Assembly: GCF_000308415.1 (NCBI RefSeq)
Contig: NZ_BAFS01000468.1
Coordinates: 1-58,125, forward strand
Length of the DNA stretch: 58,125 bases
DNA from: Nocardia asiatica NBRC 100129
Lineage (GTDB): Bacteria > Actinomycetota > Actinomycetes > Mycobacteriales > Mycobacteriaceae
Direction of reading: 5' to 3'
The number at the start of each line of letters is the position of its first letter. The stretch's first letter is position 1. The notes under the pieces are model-generated. The model had not been told where the DNA came from, ran no database searches, and saw nothing but the letters and a program-made list of their open reading frames with translations. Below, piece after piece: positions 41,631 through 50,009 of the stretch. The translations under genes were made by a program, and so were the position numbers.

Positions 41631-43462
41631 TGACGGTGCCCTTCTTGGGTAGGGTCATCCGCGATCTGCGCGAGAGCGGCCGCCGCGCTGGACTTGGACT
41701 TGCGGATGATCGGCGCGAATTCGCTTTCCTGCCAGTAGGTTTTGCGTAGCAGCAACGGTTTGGATCCGGGCAGCCGAAGAATCGCCCGGTCGCTGGTGAG
41801 GGAGGCGAGGTCGGACATCTTCAGGATTCGCTCCGGTTGCCACGAGCTGGAGGTCGATGACTGTCCAGTCGCGAGGAAGCCGGTGGGACTGCTGGTTTGG
41901 TCGTTTCGGATGAAATGGTCGTCGATCAGCTCGCTGAGCGTTTCGAGGAACTGTTTGTCGTCGATGTTTCCGCCGTACCAGATCGTGCTCGCCGCATCGA
42001 GCATGATCTGGAATCCCTGATCACCCCAGACCTGCCGGCCTTGGGAGGGCGATTGCAGGATGGTGATGAGGATGATGCCGCGGCTGCCGTAGTGGCTGTA
42101 CTGGAAGGGCAGCGACTGTAGTCTGCACACATTGGCCGCCTCATCGAGCACCGAGACCATCGGAATCGGCAGGCGGCCCTCGCTGGTGCGGGCGCCGACG
42201 GCCTCGGCTTGGTCGAGGACTTGCCCGACCAGCGCGGTGGTCAGCGCCATGGCGCTGTCAGGGCCTTCTTTCGACAGTGCATACAGGGTGTCGGTGCTGC
42301 TCGCGAACGCCTCGCAGTCGAATTCGGGAAGGGAATGCACATAGTTGCCGGGGCCGGTGACGATGGTTCCATCGGAGGAGACACCGATCGTAATGCGCCG
42401 GTTGGGCAGGATCGCCTTCGCGTACCGGTGTGCATCGAGCGACTCCAGGAACCGCCGCGCCATATCGAAGTAGCCGTCTCTCTGCCGTTCGGTGACGTTC
42501 TGCTTCGTAGTGATCATCCGCGCGACACTGTGCTCGCCGTGGGCGCGCAGCACCGCGGCGGGAACAGTCGACTTCTCGTGAGCCATCCATTCCACGGCAT
42601 GGATGAGGTCTCCCCCAGCCAAGGCGGCGGCAAGCATATACGCGGCCAACAAGTCCTGCGCGGATCCGTCGAAGTAGGCGTCGGGTTGTGCACCTTCGCC
42701 CTTCTTGGAGCCGACGAAGTAGCTGGCTGCCTTCTTGGCAGCGGGTAGGTCCCGGACCGGGCGCAGCGGATTCCACCAGAAGTTCGCTTCCCCTGCCCGG
42801 CCGGTGGTTACGCCTTGTAAGTCGAACAGCCACAGCTCTCCGACCTGTCGGCGCGGCAACCAGGTGTTGGTGTAGATGTCAGGCTTGTTGGACGTGCAGA
42901 CGGTCGGCCCAGGTGCGGTCACCACTGCGGGGATGGCGAGGGCAGCTGTCTTGCCCATGCGGGTTCCGGCGATGGCGACGGTGACCCACTCCCATGGCAG
43001 ATGCACCGGAAGGTCACCGCGCACGGTCCTACCGACCAGCACGCCTCGCACGGCTGGATGGTCGGGAGGGATGTTCGGTGCGAGCCGGTAGGCCTCCTTG
43101 AGAGACCATTGCTCATCGAGCAGTTCGAGTGTCGTGGGGTTGGTCATGGTCTTCGCCGCCGCGTCGACTGCGCGGCGGGGCCCGCGCGCTGCGGCGCGTT
43201 TACCCAGCCAGCGCGCGGTCCCCGCGCCGAGCGCGCTCAGCAATAAGAACTCCCCGACCAGCGCGACCGTCGCGGCCGGTGGCCAGCGGCGGCGACCGGC
43301 CGCGAGTTCGACCAGGACACCGGGATGCCAGTCGGCGCCAGCTCCGGCGCCGACCCAGTAGGCCAGCAGCACCAGCGCGGCGAGAACGATCACCGCGCCG
43401 ATCAGCGCGGCGACGAACAACTCGGTATGTAGCGGCTTGGGGCGGCTCACACGAGCGGTCAT
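41627..43462 (-). CDS. Type IV coupling ATPase, VirD4/TraG-like
   Basis: About 611 residues from ATG 43462, which overlaps the stop of the VirB8-like gene; the frame is open upstream but there it is a shadow. Two N-terminal membrane helices (VAALIGAVIVLAALVLLAYW; LVGEFLLLSALG) precede the motor: Walker A GTRMGKTAA, Walker B PMVSVLDEAANV, FDLQGV and ILITILQSPSQG. This matches VirD4/TraG coupling proteins, which bring the relaxase-DNA complex to the channel. Translationally coupled to both neighbours. Confidence 0.85.
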   Translation of the reverse strand: MTARVSRPKPLHTELFVAALIGAVIVLAALVLLAYWVGAGAGADWHPGVLVELAAGRRRWPPAATVALVGEFLLLSALGAGTARWLGKRAAARGPRRAVDAAAKTMTNPTTLELLDEQWSLKEAYRLAPNIPPDHPAVRGVLVGRTVRGDLPVHLPWEWVTVAIAGTRMGKTAALAIPAVVTAPGPTVCTSNKPDIYTNTWLPRRQVGELWLFDLQGVTTGRAGEANFWWNPLRPVRDLPAAKKAASYFVGSKKGEGAQPDAYFDGSAQDLLAAYMLAAALAGGDLIHAVEWMAHEKSTVPAAVLRAHGEHSVARMITTKQNVTERQRDGYFDMARRFLESLDAHRYAKAILPNRRITIGVSSDGTIVTGPGNYVHSLPEFDCEAFASSTDTLYALSKEGPDSAMALTTALVGQVLDQAEAVGARTSEGRLPIPMVSVLDEAANVCRLQSLPFQYSHYGSRGIILITILQSPSQGRQVWGDQGFQIMLDAASTIWYGGNIDDKQFLETLSELIDDHFIRNDQTSSPTGFLATGQSSTSSSWQPERILKMSDLASLTSDRAILRLPGSKPLLLRKTYWQESEFAPIIRKSKSSAAAALAQIADDPTQEGHRQ

Positions 43463-43998
43463 CGTGTCTCCTCTGTGTAATTTGCGACGCGCCATAGGTT
43501 TGCCGTGCGCGTCAGGGTCACCTTCAGCACCGCCCGGCGGTGCGGTGTGGTCTTGCCACCCGGGTGCAACACCGTCTGGGTGGCGGCGACGGTCACGGTG
43601 GCGGTGTCGCCGCGAATGAGGGGTTCGCCGAGAACCGTCGCGGACGCGGAGATCGTGTCGTTTGCAGCTGCCCAGGCGCTCCACTGCTGCACTGGCCGCG
43701 GCGGCGGGTTCGGTGGTGCCGCGGCTGCGGCGGCGAGCGGCCCGGTCAGCATCGGCGCGGCGCGGTGCAGCGCGTCCCAGCTGGAAGTGTCGCTGTTGGG
43801 GCGCCAGCTGAGGATCACGCTGATGGCGTTGCTGGCCACGACCTGCGGCGGACTGTCGTGCAGGTCGAGGGGGTCGATGTGGTTGTGGCTGTCGCCGCCG
43901 TCGCGGTCGACGGATGTGCTCACGTGGTGGACGAGCAGCGCGGCACCGAACAGGACCGCGGCGGCGGTCACGGGGACGAGGAACTTCCATCGGGTCAT
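43459..43998 (-). CDS. VirB8/TraM-like membrane-anchored protein
   Basis: 179 residues from ATG 43998; both ends overlap neighbouring genes by ATGA. One N-terminal membrane helix (LVPVTAAAVLFGAALLVHHV), a short acidic His-rich linker, then a domain rich in beta strands (SASATVLGEPLIRGDTATVT, RRAVLKVTLTRTANLWRVAN). Size and layout fit VirB8-like NTF2-fold proteins of secretion channels, called from layout rather than strong motif. Confidence 0.6.
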   Translation of the reverse strand: MTRWKFLVPVTAAAVLFGAALLVHHVSTSVDRDGGDSHNHIDPLDLHDSPPQVVASNAISVILSWRPNSDTSSWDALHRAAPMLTGPLAAAAAAPPNPPPRPVQQWSAWAAANDTISASATVLGEPLIRGDTATVTVAATQTVLHPGGKTTPHRRAVLKVTLTRTANLWRVANYTEETR

Positions 43999-45635
43999 TG
44001 CGCAACTCCCGTCATCTCCCGTGCGCGTTTCTGAATTTCGGCGACATAGGCTTGTGTCTCAGCGAATGGTGGGATCCCGCCGTATTTTTCGACGTTGCCG
44101 GGGCCCGCGTTGTAGGCAGCCAGCATGAGGTCGACCGGGTCGCCGGTGATCTGACCGGTCGCGATCTGTGGTCGCACCTGATCCGCGAGGTGGCAGTTGT
44201 AGGCCCCTTGGGCCATCACCGCGTCACCGATGCTGTCGGGATCGCCCGCGCCGGCGGGGCCGGTGCGGTTGCCGTGCTCGTCGACGGGGTAACCGAAGCT
44301 GGCCCAGGTGCCGGGCATGAATTGGGCGTAGCCGCTGGCACCTGTGGGGCTGCGCTGACCTTTGCGGAACCCGCTTTCCTGATACAGCTGCGCGGCCAGC
44401 AGTTGAGGTGTCAGTTCCTGGCATTGCCGGGCGGAAAGCACCAGCCATGGTTTGAACTCCTCCGGGATTCGCGTGTCGACCAGTTCGGATTCGGTGTGCT
44501 CCCCCACCCCGGCGTCAAAGGGAAGGCAGGAGTTCTTCGCCGGATCGGGAGGTGCGATGGATCCGTCCAATTCCGGTGCCGGGCCGTAATTTTGATCCGC
44601 TGAGGGAAGCCCGTGCCCGAAGGTGGTGATGTGGACGTGGTCGTAGTGGTTCGCCGTGGAGTCGCCGCGGTCTTCCATCAGGTTCGATGCGCCGCTGCTG
44701 GGGATATAGGTCTGCCGCCAGATCATGTAGTCGATCTGCAGGTATTCGCGGTGGGTGAACAGGTAGTCGCGGATGCTGTCACCGAGCTGACGGCCGTTGT
44801 CGGTGTCGTAGTCGGGGATCATCACATCCACAGCCAGCCCAGAGGGATGGTCCTGAGAGATCCGGTCACTGGGCCGCCACCCGTGGAAGGTGGTGATCTG
44901 CGGGAATCGCGCGTGCACGGCCCGCGCCACGCGGATGGTGTCGATCTGCAGGTGCTGTTCGACGTCTCCGGGCGCCGGCGGCATCTCCGATCCCGATGCC
45001 GGAGGTGCCGCGGCGACCAGCGGAGTCGACGACTCCGGTGCCTCGGTGCTGCCGGTGCCCGGTTCGGCGGCTCGCTCGATCCACGGCATCGGGTCGACCG
45101 GTGTCCCACCGGTGAAGCGGCCGCCTTCCCACACCTCGAAGTGCAGATGCGGACCAGTCAGCTTCCCGGCGGCGCCTTCGTCGGCGACGTGCTGGCCCGC
45201 AGTGACGGTTTCCCCTGCCTCGACGTATCGTCCCTCTGGCCACATGTGCCCATAGACCGTGGAGTATTTGGTGGCTCCGATCATGTGGTCGATCACGATC
45301 CATTGCCCGAACCCGGATGCTTCACCCGCAGCGGCAACGACACCATCGGCCATCGCGAAGATCGGTGCGCCTTGCGGCCCAGCCAGGTCGACGCCTTGAT
45401 GGTCGGGCCGGTCCGGTGGGCGGAATGTGTCGCTGACTTGGGCGTCGCTGCTGCGCATGGGCCGCGACAGACTGCCGGCGGGGACGCCTTCGGGCACCTC
45501 GGCGCCTGGCGCGCTCGCCGAGTGGCACGCGCCTGGCTTGCCACGACCGGTGGTGTCGCTGTCGTCGAGGACGGTGACGAGCAACGTCATTGTCACCAAG
45601 ACGATGGCGAGAACTCCCGCTAGAGTTTTGCGCAT
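43995..45635 (-). CDS. Three-domain peptidoglycan hydrolase (M23 peptidase, VanY/ARB-like, SLT)
   Basis: 546 residues from ATG 45635. After a membrane anchor (LAGVLAIVLVTMTLLVTVL) come a LytM/M23 peptidase domain (HQGVDLAGP with H79, D83; GPHLHFEVW with H163, H165), a central domain with SDRISQDHPSGLAVDVMIPD and HYDHVHIT as in ARB-07466-like or D,D-peptidase-type modules, and a lytic transglycosylase domain (LYQESGFRKG with E420; TGASGYAQFMPGTW; YNAGPGNVEKYGG). It can cut both peptide and sugar bonds, as needed to pass a secretion channel through the wall. Confidence 0.85.
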   Translation of the reverse strand: MRKTLAGVLAIVLVTMTLLVTVLDDSDTTGRGKPGACHSASAPGAEVPEGVPAGSLSRPMRSSDAQVSDTFRPPDRPDHQGVDLAGPQGAPIFAMADGVVAAAGEASGFGQWIVIDHMIGATKYSTVYGHMWPEGRYVEAGETVTAGQHVADEGAAGKLTGPHLHFEVWEGGRFTGGTPVDPMPWIERAAEPGTGSTEAPESSTPLVAAAPPASGSEMPPAPGDVEQHLQIDTIRVARAVHARFPQITTFHGWRPSDRISQDHPSGLAVDVMIPDYDTDNGRQLGDSIRDYLFTHREYLQIDYMIWRQTYIPSSGASNLMEDRGDSTANHYDHVHITTFGHGLPSADQNYGPAPELDGSIAPPDPAKNSCLPFDAGVGEHTESELVDTRIPEEFKPWLVLSARQCQELTPQLLAAQLYQESGFRKGQRSPTGASGYAQFMPGTWASFGYPVDEHGNRTGPAGAGDPDSIGDAVMAQGAYNCHLADQVRPQIATGQITGDPVDLMLAAYNAGPGNVEKYGGIPPFAETQAYVAEIQKRAREMTGVAQ

Positions 45636-45646
45636 CCGGCCGGGCC

Positions 45647-45898
45647 TTACGCCGTGCCGGGCTGGAGTAGTGCCGCAGACAGACGCGGGTCGCGCAATGC
45701 GGTCCAGTCGGGGACCGTGGGTGTATCAGTGCTCGTCGTGCTTGTCGTTTGCGAGCCTTGCAACCAAGCAGTCCCGCTCAAATTGTCGTCGGTTGTGGTG
45801 GGGTCTTTCTCGTAAGAGTCGCGTATTTCTCGCCACTCGAGATTGATTCCGCGGCCTGGGAGGAGGCTGGCAGTTGTAGCAACCGTTTGATACGTCAT
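45647..45898 (-). CDS. Small Thr/Ser-rich hypothetical protein
   Basis: About 83 residues from ATG 45898, whose ATGA overlaps the upstream stop. Sequence begins MTYQTVATTASLLPGRGINL and has a Thr/Ser-rich low-complexity middle (QTTSTTSTDTPT). No membrane helix, no known family. It sits between the 294-residue hypothetical and the wall hydrolase, and may be an accessory protein of either. Confidence 0.5.
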   Translation of the reverse strand: MTYQTVATTASLLPGRGINLEWREIRDSYEKDPTTTDDNLSGTAWLQGSQTTSTTSTDTPTVPDWTALRDPRLSAALLQPGTA

Positions 45899-46776
45899 GC
45901 CTTGACCTGTCTCGCCGGACCGACTCGATAGCTGGTCTCGATTACGCCCTGGCCGCGCAAGCCGCGGATTGCGTGGTGCCACCAGTAGGTGCCGACGTGT
46001 TTACCCATGAGCGGTGCTTCCGCGGTGTAGGTCTTGAAGTGACCGCGGACCTTATGCAACGGGGCGACGTCACCGCGCAACTGTTGAGCGGACGCGAGGC
46101 TTCGGGCACGACCGCGAGTCGGCAGCACAATGGTGTGATGTCTCAAAGGCTCGAGTTGTTTGGGGCGACGTCCTTGCCTTCGTTTCGATGACGACTGTGG
46201 CCGATCAGTTGCGGCGGATTCGGTCACTTCGACATTGCGGCAGTTCATGAATCCGATTGCCGCCAACGACGGGATCAACGCGCTTCGCGAGTACCTTGAA
46301 AAGTCCGCCGTCAGGCCACCGGTCGTGGTCGCGCTAAGACAGCTTCCATCTGCATCGATCGCCACCAGGACAACCACCGGTGAATACCGAACGGCCGACT
46401 TCTGCGCCGTGAACAGAACCGACGCCAGCACCTGGACACATCCATCGGGCGCATTCAGGTACTCCTGAGGATCGTCCGCTGTGACCCACGCAGCGAACTG
46501 TGTGCCGTCGGTCCTGGACGATTTGGGAAAAGCCCATTCGAACCACATTGAATCGAACGGCAAGCGCAATGGGCCGAACAACGAGAAAGGGTTGTGAGAT
46601 GCAGTCGAATACCACTGTTCTGGGTCCTCGGCGCACCAGGCAGCGCAGTCGTCCGCGACAACCCGGACGCTGCGGCGCACTGCTGTACGTATGTCCCGAA
46701 CCGTCAAGGGTTCAAGAGGCTTCGCCATCGGTCCAATGTTGACGCCATGGCGATTGACACGCTCGAATATCCTCAT
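45895..46776 (-). CDS. Hypothetical protein, intact member of the 'GFMNCRN / GHFKTY' family
   Basis: About 293 residues from ATG 46776 (GAGAGG upstream); an ATG at 46728 is an alternative. The N-terminal half resembles an alpha/beta sandwich (RYSPVVVLVAIDADGSCLSA), followed by AAIGFMNCRNVEVTE, a basic linker (SSKRRQGRRPKQLEP) and a C-terminal module KVRGHFKTYTAEAPL with VGTYWWHHAIRGLRG. The truncated copy near 24.8 kb and the longer protein at 27434-28708 share the layout. Found inside the secretion cluster, 35 bases after the VirB4-like gene, so possibly related to DNA processing or control of transfer. Confidence 0.65.
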   Translation of the reverse strand: MRIFERVNRHGVNIGPMAKPLEPLTVRDIRTAVRRSVRVVADDCAAWCAEDPEQWYSTASHNPFSLFGPLRLPFDSMWFEWAFPKSSRTDGTQFAAWVTADDPQEYLNAPDGCVQVLASVLFTAQKSAVRYSPVVVLVAIDADGSCLSATTTGGLTADFSRYSRSALIPSLAAIGFMNCRNVEVTESAATDRPQSSSKRRQGRRPKQLEPLRHHTIVLPTRGRARSLASAQQLRGDVAPLHKVRGHFKTYTAEAPLMGKHVGTYWWHHAIRGLRGQGVIETSYRVGPARQVKA

Positions 46777-46810
46777 CACCGCGCACCTCTCGCCGATCGA
46801 ATTGGTGGTG

Positions 46811-48496
46811 TCATCCGGCCGCCTGGCGTTCGATCAGATCCGCGAAACGCGCATTCGTGTCGTGCAGTGCGAGCTCGATTTCCGAGTCCGTGAGCAGGGT
46901 TTGCACCGGTATTCCGGGAGCACCGTCCTTGGAGATTTTGACCATGAATTTGCCGATGCCGATCGGTTTGCGGCGCTGGCGGTTTCGTTGCCGACGCAGC
47001 GGTGCGCCACGTGACCACGAGGTGATCATTTCCGCCTCGGCGGTGGTGAACGACAGCACGTCCGACAGCCGCGTTAACTCCCCGGGTGGCAGGCCGCCGC
47101 AGATCACCATGCCGCTGCGTTCGATGAAGCCCTTGGCGATCTTGACGTCCACCTCGTTGGGTAGCGACTCCAGGTCACGGCCGGTGTGGGTGATCTGCAG
47201 CAATCCGGTGCCGTCGGTGCGGTTGAGGCGCGTCAACTCATCGATTCGGTTGACCATGCCCGCGCCTGCGCCGAGAACTTGCCACAACTCGTCGAGCACG
47301 GCGAGGAAATACTTCTGCGGCTCGAGCCCGACGTCGGCCAGCAGGTGAGCTGCCTCCATGGCGCCGTAGGCGTCCGACCAACAGCTCAACATCACTGCGG
47401 CTTTGAGTTTCTTGTCGCCTCGGGTCAGGGCGCTGACGTCGATGCAGATCGCGGGCGCGTCCAGATCCAGTGGGGTTGTGGTGTGGCCGGCGAAGATGTC
47501 ACCGAGCGGCCCGTCGAGCAAAGCCTCCAATGATCGCCGCAGGGATTGGGTCGCCTCGGCGTACTCGGCATGCTCGGGTCCGACGGCAGCGACTTGCCGC
47601 AGCCGTGGGCTGCCGTGCACGATCTGCTCGGCGAGGTCTCGCACGAGTGGCGGCTCAGCGAAGGAGAAGCGGCCGCTGTCGCGCAGTTCCCGCAACGCCG
47701 CCGACAGCAGGGAGTGTTCGTAGTCGGCGACCGGAGCTTGACGGACGAGCTCGATGAGTGCGGCGACCATGGTCACTTGACGGGAGTGCACCAGCTCTTT
47801 GGTCTCGTCGATCACTCCGGCTCGCCCGGCCGCGGCCAGTTGTTCGACGTTGGCTTCCAGCCGTGGGATGGTGGCGCCCAGGGATCCGGCCGCCAGCGGA
47901 TTGAGGTGGCCGCGCCCGTGTCCCAGGGTGATAACCTGCCCACCCACCGCGTACACCAGCTGCACGTACTCCGGCTTCATGTCGCCCGCGATGATCGGCA
48001 CCTGCGCTTGTGCGACAGCACCCAGAACCATCTTCCTGATGAAGGTGGACTTCCCCAGCCCGGGCAGCGACAGTACGAACGCGCTCGGGTTGCTGATCAG
48101 CCCGGCTGCGAACCATGCCAGGACATCGCAGCAGGCGGGTTCTCCGGTGGTCAGGTGCACGCCGACCGGTGTGCCGACCAGGGGTGCGGCCGCACCGACG
48201 ACCCACGGGTTGAGTCCGCAGGCGTGCATGGTTGTGGCCTGCCATTCCGGTGGTGCCTGCACGGTTTCCATCGCCCCGCCGCCGGGGCCGCGGAATCCGC
48301 GTGGCGACATCCGCAACGTCCGTCGCCACCCGGGTTCGTCGGCTTCTTCGGCCGCACCCCGGGATGGGTCGTTGGTCCTGCGCCACCGCGCCAGCGCCCG
48401 TCCGCGTTTGGACAGCAGGGCCGGCTCAGCGGCGACACCTTCGGCGATGTCGGCGGCGAGTTGAGCGAGTTCGTCGTCGGTCCAGGTTTGTGTCAC
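46811..48496 (-). CDS. VirB4-like secretion ATPase
   Basis: 561 residues from GTG 48496. Walker A SLPGLGKST (143-151, K149) and Walker B YFLAVLDELWQVLGAG identify the VirB4/TraC ATPase motor; PIIAGDMKPEYVQLV and GLLQITHTGRDLESLP are further family landmarks. The usual N-terminal half of VirB4 is absent; the SCO6880-type protein encoded upstream carries a matching role, so the ATPase appears split into two polypeptides as in other actinobacterial systems. It lies 13 bases after the SCO6880-like gene. Confidence 0.85.
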   Translation of the reverse strand: MTQTWTDDELAQLAADIAEGVAAEPALLSKRGRALARWRRTNDPSRGAAEEADEPGWRRTLRMSPRGFRGPGGGAMETVQAPPEWQATTMHACGLNPWVVGAAAPLVGTPVGVHLTTGEPACCDVLAWFAAGLISNPSAFVLSLPGLGKSTFIRKMVLGAVAQAQVPIIAGDMKPEYVQLVYAVGGQVITLGHGRGHLNPLAAGSLGATIPRLEANVEQLAAAGRAGVIDETKELVHSRQVTMVAALIELVRQAPVADYEHSLLSAALRELRDSGRFSFAEPPLVRDLAEQIVHGSPRLRQVAAVGPEHAEYAEATQSLRRSLEALLDGPLGDIFAGHTTTPLDLDAPAICIDVSALTRGDKKLKAAVMLSCWSDAYGAMEAAHLLADVGLEPQKYFLAVLDELWQVLGAGAGMVNRIDELTRLNRTDGTGLLQITHTGRDLESLPNEVDVKIAKGFIERSGMVICGGLPPGELTRLSDVLSFTTAEAEMITSWSRGAPLRRQRNRQRRKPIGIGKFMVKISKDGAPGIPVQTLLTDSEIELALHDTNARFADLIERQAAG

Positions 48497-48509
48497 CGTT
48501 GCTGCCCTT

Positions 48510-50009
48510 CTACGCAGTGCCCGCGACCCGAGTCATGGACGAGTGATCCGGCAGCAGGACACCCACACCCAGTGACGCGGCGTAGGCGGCGTCCATTTGC
48601 CCGTAGGTGCGGCGCAGCTTCAATCGGGCTCTGGCGGAGAGCGATTCGGTGATCGCTGCGGCGGTGGGGATGTCGTCTTGGCAGGTGACGGTGATGAGGA
48701 CGCTGTAGCGCAGTAGTCCGGCGCCGCGGACTTGTTCGACGCGCTGCTGCTCGGTCGCCTGTACTCGCAGCTCGGATGCCGCGGACTTCACTCCCTTACC
48801 TTGTGAGAGCGACACGAGTGCGTCCTTGTACTCTTTGTCGACTTTGCGGGTGGCGTCACCTGCGGTGTAGGGGCGGTAGAAGATCGTCACCCGCTTGCGC
48901 TCAAGTGCGTCGTGGGGCGCCAGAAGGGGTTTGAGTACGGTGTCGGGGAATACCGACTCGGGTGGGGATTGCATTTCCCACACCACGGAGGTGACCGCGT
49001 CGTGACGGTAGTGGTCCCAGCGGGCGGCGGCGGCCGCTGGTCCGGCGTCCTCCCAATCCAATCCGTGGTTTTCGCCGAGGATGTCGAGCTCCTCGAAATC
49101 GGCTTCCGAGGAGGGGTTGTAGGAGCGGTGGACGAACTCCACGATTTGCGCCGCGGGCATCGGCGTCGCTTCGACGCCAGCGTTGAGCAGGTCTTCGTAC
49201 AGACTGGGTAGGCGGCGCGCCAGCTCGGTCGCCATCTCTTCGGGGTCGGTGCGCCGCTCGCGGGTGGTGGCCTGGAAGGTGATCGACAGCCGCGCCAGCT
49301 GTTGCTGCTTGCCCGCCGGGAAGGTCAGAGCGGATTCGACCATGACCTGGGAGGCGATCTCCGAGCGGGAGTTGGTGATCATTTGCCCGACCTCGCGCCG
49401 CAGCCGAAGGCCTGTCGCCGGGATGGTTTCCACGACGACGACGGCGGCAGCGATGTCGCCGGGCAGACCGAGCCCCGCGAGATAGGCACCCCAGTCGGCG
49501 GTCATCAGGTCACGCTCCTGTTGGGTGAGCGCTTCGTCACCGCCGGGCCAGCACTCGAGCACGACCGTGTATTGGTCACCGCGGCGGCGGTGCACCATCC
49601 CGAACGGGTTTCCCAACCGGTCGATGCCCTGGTGCAGGGTGGTGGTGGCGAGGATGCCGGGCAGCCGGTAGCGGCCGCCGGGGAGCCGGGAGTGTGGTCC
49701 ACCGCGGTAGACCGTTGTGCCGCTCGCGCGTCGACGCCACCATTGGATACGCAATTGAATCGCCTCGTAGACAGTGCGGCGGCCGACGGTGATCACCATG
49801 GGTGTCAGGACCAGCGCGCAGATGGACAACATCACCACCGCGGGTACCAGACCAGCGGTCATCATTGTGATCAGGCAGACCACCATGGCCAGCCCACCGA
49901 ACATCGACACCCGCAGCGGAAGACCGAAGAAGCCGGTGCGTTGCGGATATGTTCCGGATGAGTAGAGGGGTCGTTCGACGATCTTCTCGGCACTGTTGAG
50001 CATCGTCAT
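48510..50009 (-). CDS. SCO6880-family conjugation membrane protein
   Basis: 499 residues from ATG 50009, overlapping the TrbL-like stop (ATGA). Two membrane helices near the N-terminus (MVVCLITMMTAGLVPAVVML and VMLSICALVLTPMVITVG) precede a large cytoplasmic part (RGGPHSRLPGGRYRLPGILA, YTVVLECWPGGDEALTQQER, RVTIFYRPYTAGDATRKVDK). This layout is that of the SCO6880 family, which combines a PrgI-like membrane part with the N-terminal half of a VirB4 protein. Partner of the VirB4-like ATPase. Confidence 0.8.
   Translation of the reverse strand: MTMLNSAEKIVERPLYSSGTYPQRTGFFGLPLRVSMFGGLAMVVCLITMMTAGLVPAVVMLSICALVLTPMVITVGRRTVYEAIQLRIQWWRRRASGTTVYRGGPHSRLPGGRYRLPGILATTTLHQGIDRLGNPFGMVHRRRGDQYTVVLECWPGGDEALTQQERDLMTADWGAYLAGLGLPGDIAAAVVVVETIPATGLRLRREVGQMITNSRSEIASQVMVESALTFPAGKQQQLARLSITFQATTRERRTDPEEMATELARRLPSLYEDLLNAGVEATPMPAAQIVEFVHRSYNPSSEADFEELDILGENHGLDWEDAGPAAAAARWDHYRHDAVTSVVWEMQSPPESVFPDTVLKPLLAPHDALERKRVTIFYRPYTAGDATRKVDKEYKDALVSLSQGKGVKSAASELRVQATEQQRVEQVRGAGLLRYSVLITVTCQDDIPTAAAITESLSARARLKLRRTYGQMDAAYAASLGVGVLLPDHSSMTRVAGTA

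Noticed and set aside
43463..44005. N-terminal extension of the coupling-protein frame
   Set aside because: It runs through the VirB8-like gene in another frame, is Arg/Pro-rich, and the ATG at 43462 fits the ATGA overlap seen throughout the operon.
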